6,439 nt of DNA from an uncultured Aquincola sp. GTDB lineage: Bacteria > Pseudomonadota > Gammaproteobacteria > Burkholderiales > Burkholderiaceae. A program made the translations under genes and the position numbers. The notes under the pieces were generated by a model. That model was not told the DNA's origin, ran no database searches, and worked only from the letters and a program-made list of their open reading frames with translations. The first letter of the stretch is position 1, and the number at the start of each line of letters is the position of its first letter. The stretch lies in the NCBI GenBank assembly GCA_937883885.1, contig CAKZXL010000919.1:1-6439 (forward strand). Direction: 5' to 3'. Positions 6,212 to 6,439 of this stretch are shown here, piece by piece.

Positions 6212-6439
6212 TCAAAAACAGTTCGCCGCGTCCATGCCCATGCGGCAGCTCCAGCGGAAGTACTCGCCGCCCTGCTTGACCGAGCGGCGGAACACGGCGG
6301 TGGATTCCTGCGCGATGGCATCGGGCAGCGGCACCGCCAGCGGTGCGCCGCTGCTGTTGGTGTGGAAGTTGAGGAAGCAGGTGCTCTGCGGCGGGCACAG
6401 GCGCTCGATCTGGCGGGTGTAGGCCTCGCGGTCGCGGGC
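6212..6439 (-). CDS. Unrecognised Cys-containing protein (C-terminal part only)
   Basis: The minus strand is open from the window edge to the TGA at 6214-6212, giving 75 residues ending MGMDAANCF; the gene starts beyond the window. Coding is supported by codon use: 70 of the 75 codons end in G or C, as in neighbouring genes, while the overlapping frames give low-complexity Arg/Pro/Ala-rich peptides. The fragment contains four cysteines (fragment positions 15, 21, 65 and 74), an aromatic stretch GGEYFRWSC, and no membrane segment. The spaced cysteines would suit a disulfide-bonded exported protein, but no signal peptide can be seen in this part. I do not recognise the family. It converges with the aldolase, 13 bp between stops, so it is probably not part of the operon. 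Confidence 0.65.
   Translation of the reverse strand, partial: ARDREAYTRQIERLCPPQSTCFLNFHTNSSGAPLAVPLPDAIAQESTAVFRRSVKQGGEYFRWSCRMGMDAANCF

Noticed and set aside
6214..6218. AAAAA run as evidence of an intrinsic terminator
   Set aside because: On the plus strand an A-run after a stem does not terminate, and on the minus strand the T-run comes before the stem, inside the last codons of the Cys-containing gene.
5371..6321. 316-codon minus-strand open frame opposite the aldolase
   Set aside because: Low-complexity translation, overlaps the aldolase and runs through the end of the Cys-containing gene in another frame.

Overview
The window is uniformly very GC-rich, with G or C at nearly every third codon position. 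Its gene content (a Bug-type tripartite tricarboxylate transporter binding protein beside a divergent LysR regulator, and a Nudix protein of the beta-proteobacterial type) suggests a beta-proteobacterium of the order Burkholderiales, probably near Comamonadaceae, Rubrivivax or Leptothrix. This is judged from gene style only, not from a marker gene.

Layout, left to right. (1) The 3' end of a plus-strand Nudix hydrolase of the CoA pyrophosphatase type. (2) A minus-strand LysR-type regulator convergent with it. (3) A 111-bp divergent promoter region, 1309-1419, with several repeats that could be operators. (4) Four tightly packed plus-strand genes forming one probable operon: a periplasmic TTT/Bug solute-binding protein, a UxaA (altronate/galactarate dehydratase) family enzyme, a succinate-semialdehyde-dehydrogenase-like aldehyde dehydrogenase, and an HpaI-type class II aldolase. 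Junctions are 5 bp, 11 bp and a 4-bp ATGA overlap. (5) The C-terminal end of an unrecognised Cys-rich protein on the minus strand, 13 bp beyond the aldolase stop. No stretch over 300 bp lacks a gene.

The operon reads as a short non-phosphorylating pathway for a hydroxylated acid. The binding protein captures a carboxylate in the periplasm. The UxaA-family enzyme removes water to give a 2-keto-3-deoxy (or 5-keto-4-deoxy) acid. The HpaI-type aldolase splits this into pyruvate and an aldehyde, and the dehydrogenase oxidises the aldehyde to an acid. The LysR protein probably senses the substrate or an intermediate. The exact substrate cannot be fixed from sequence: galactarate/glucarate or another sugar acid fits the dehydratase, whereas the aldolase/dehydrogenase pair resembles the last steps of homoprotocatechuate breakdown (pyruvate plus succinate semialdehyde). 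That mismatch is the most interesting point here. All catalytic residues I could place are intact. I saw no mobile element, CRISPR array, tRNA or rRNA.
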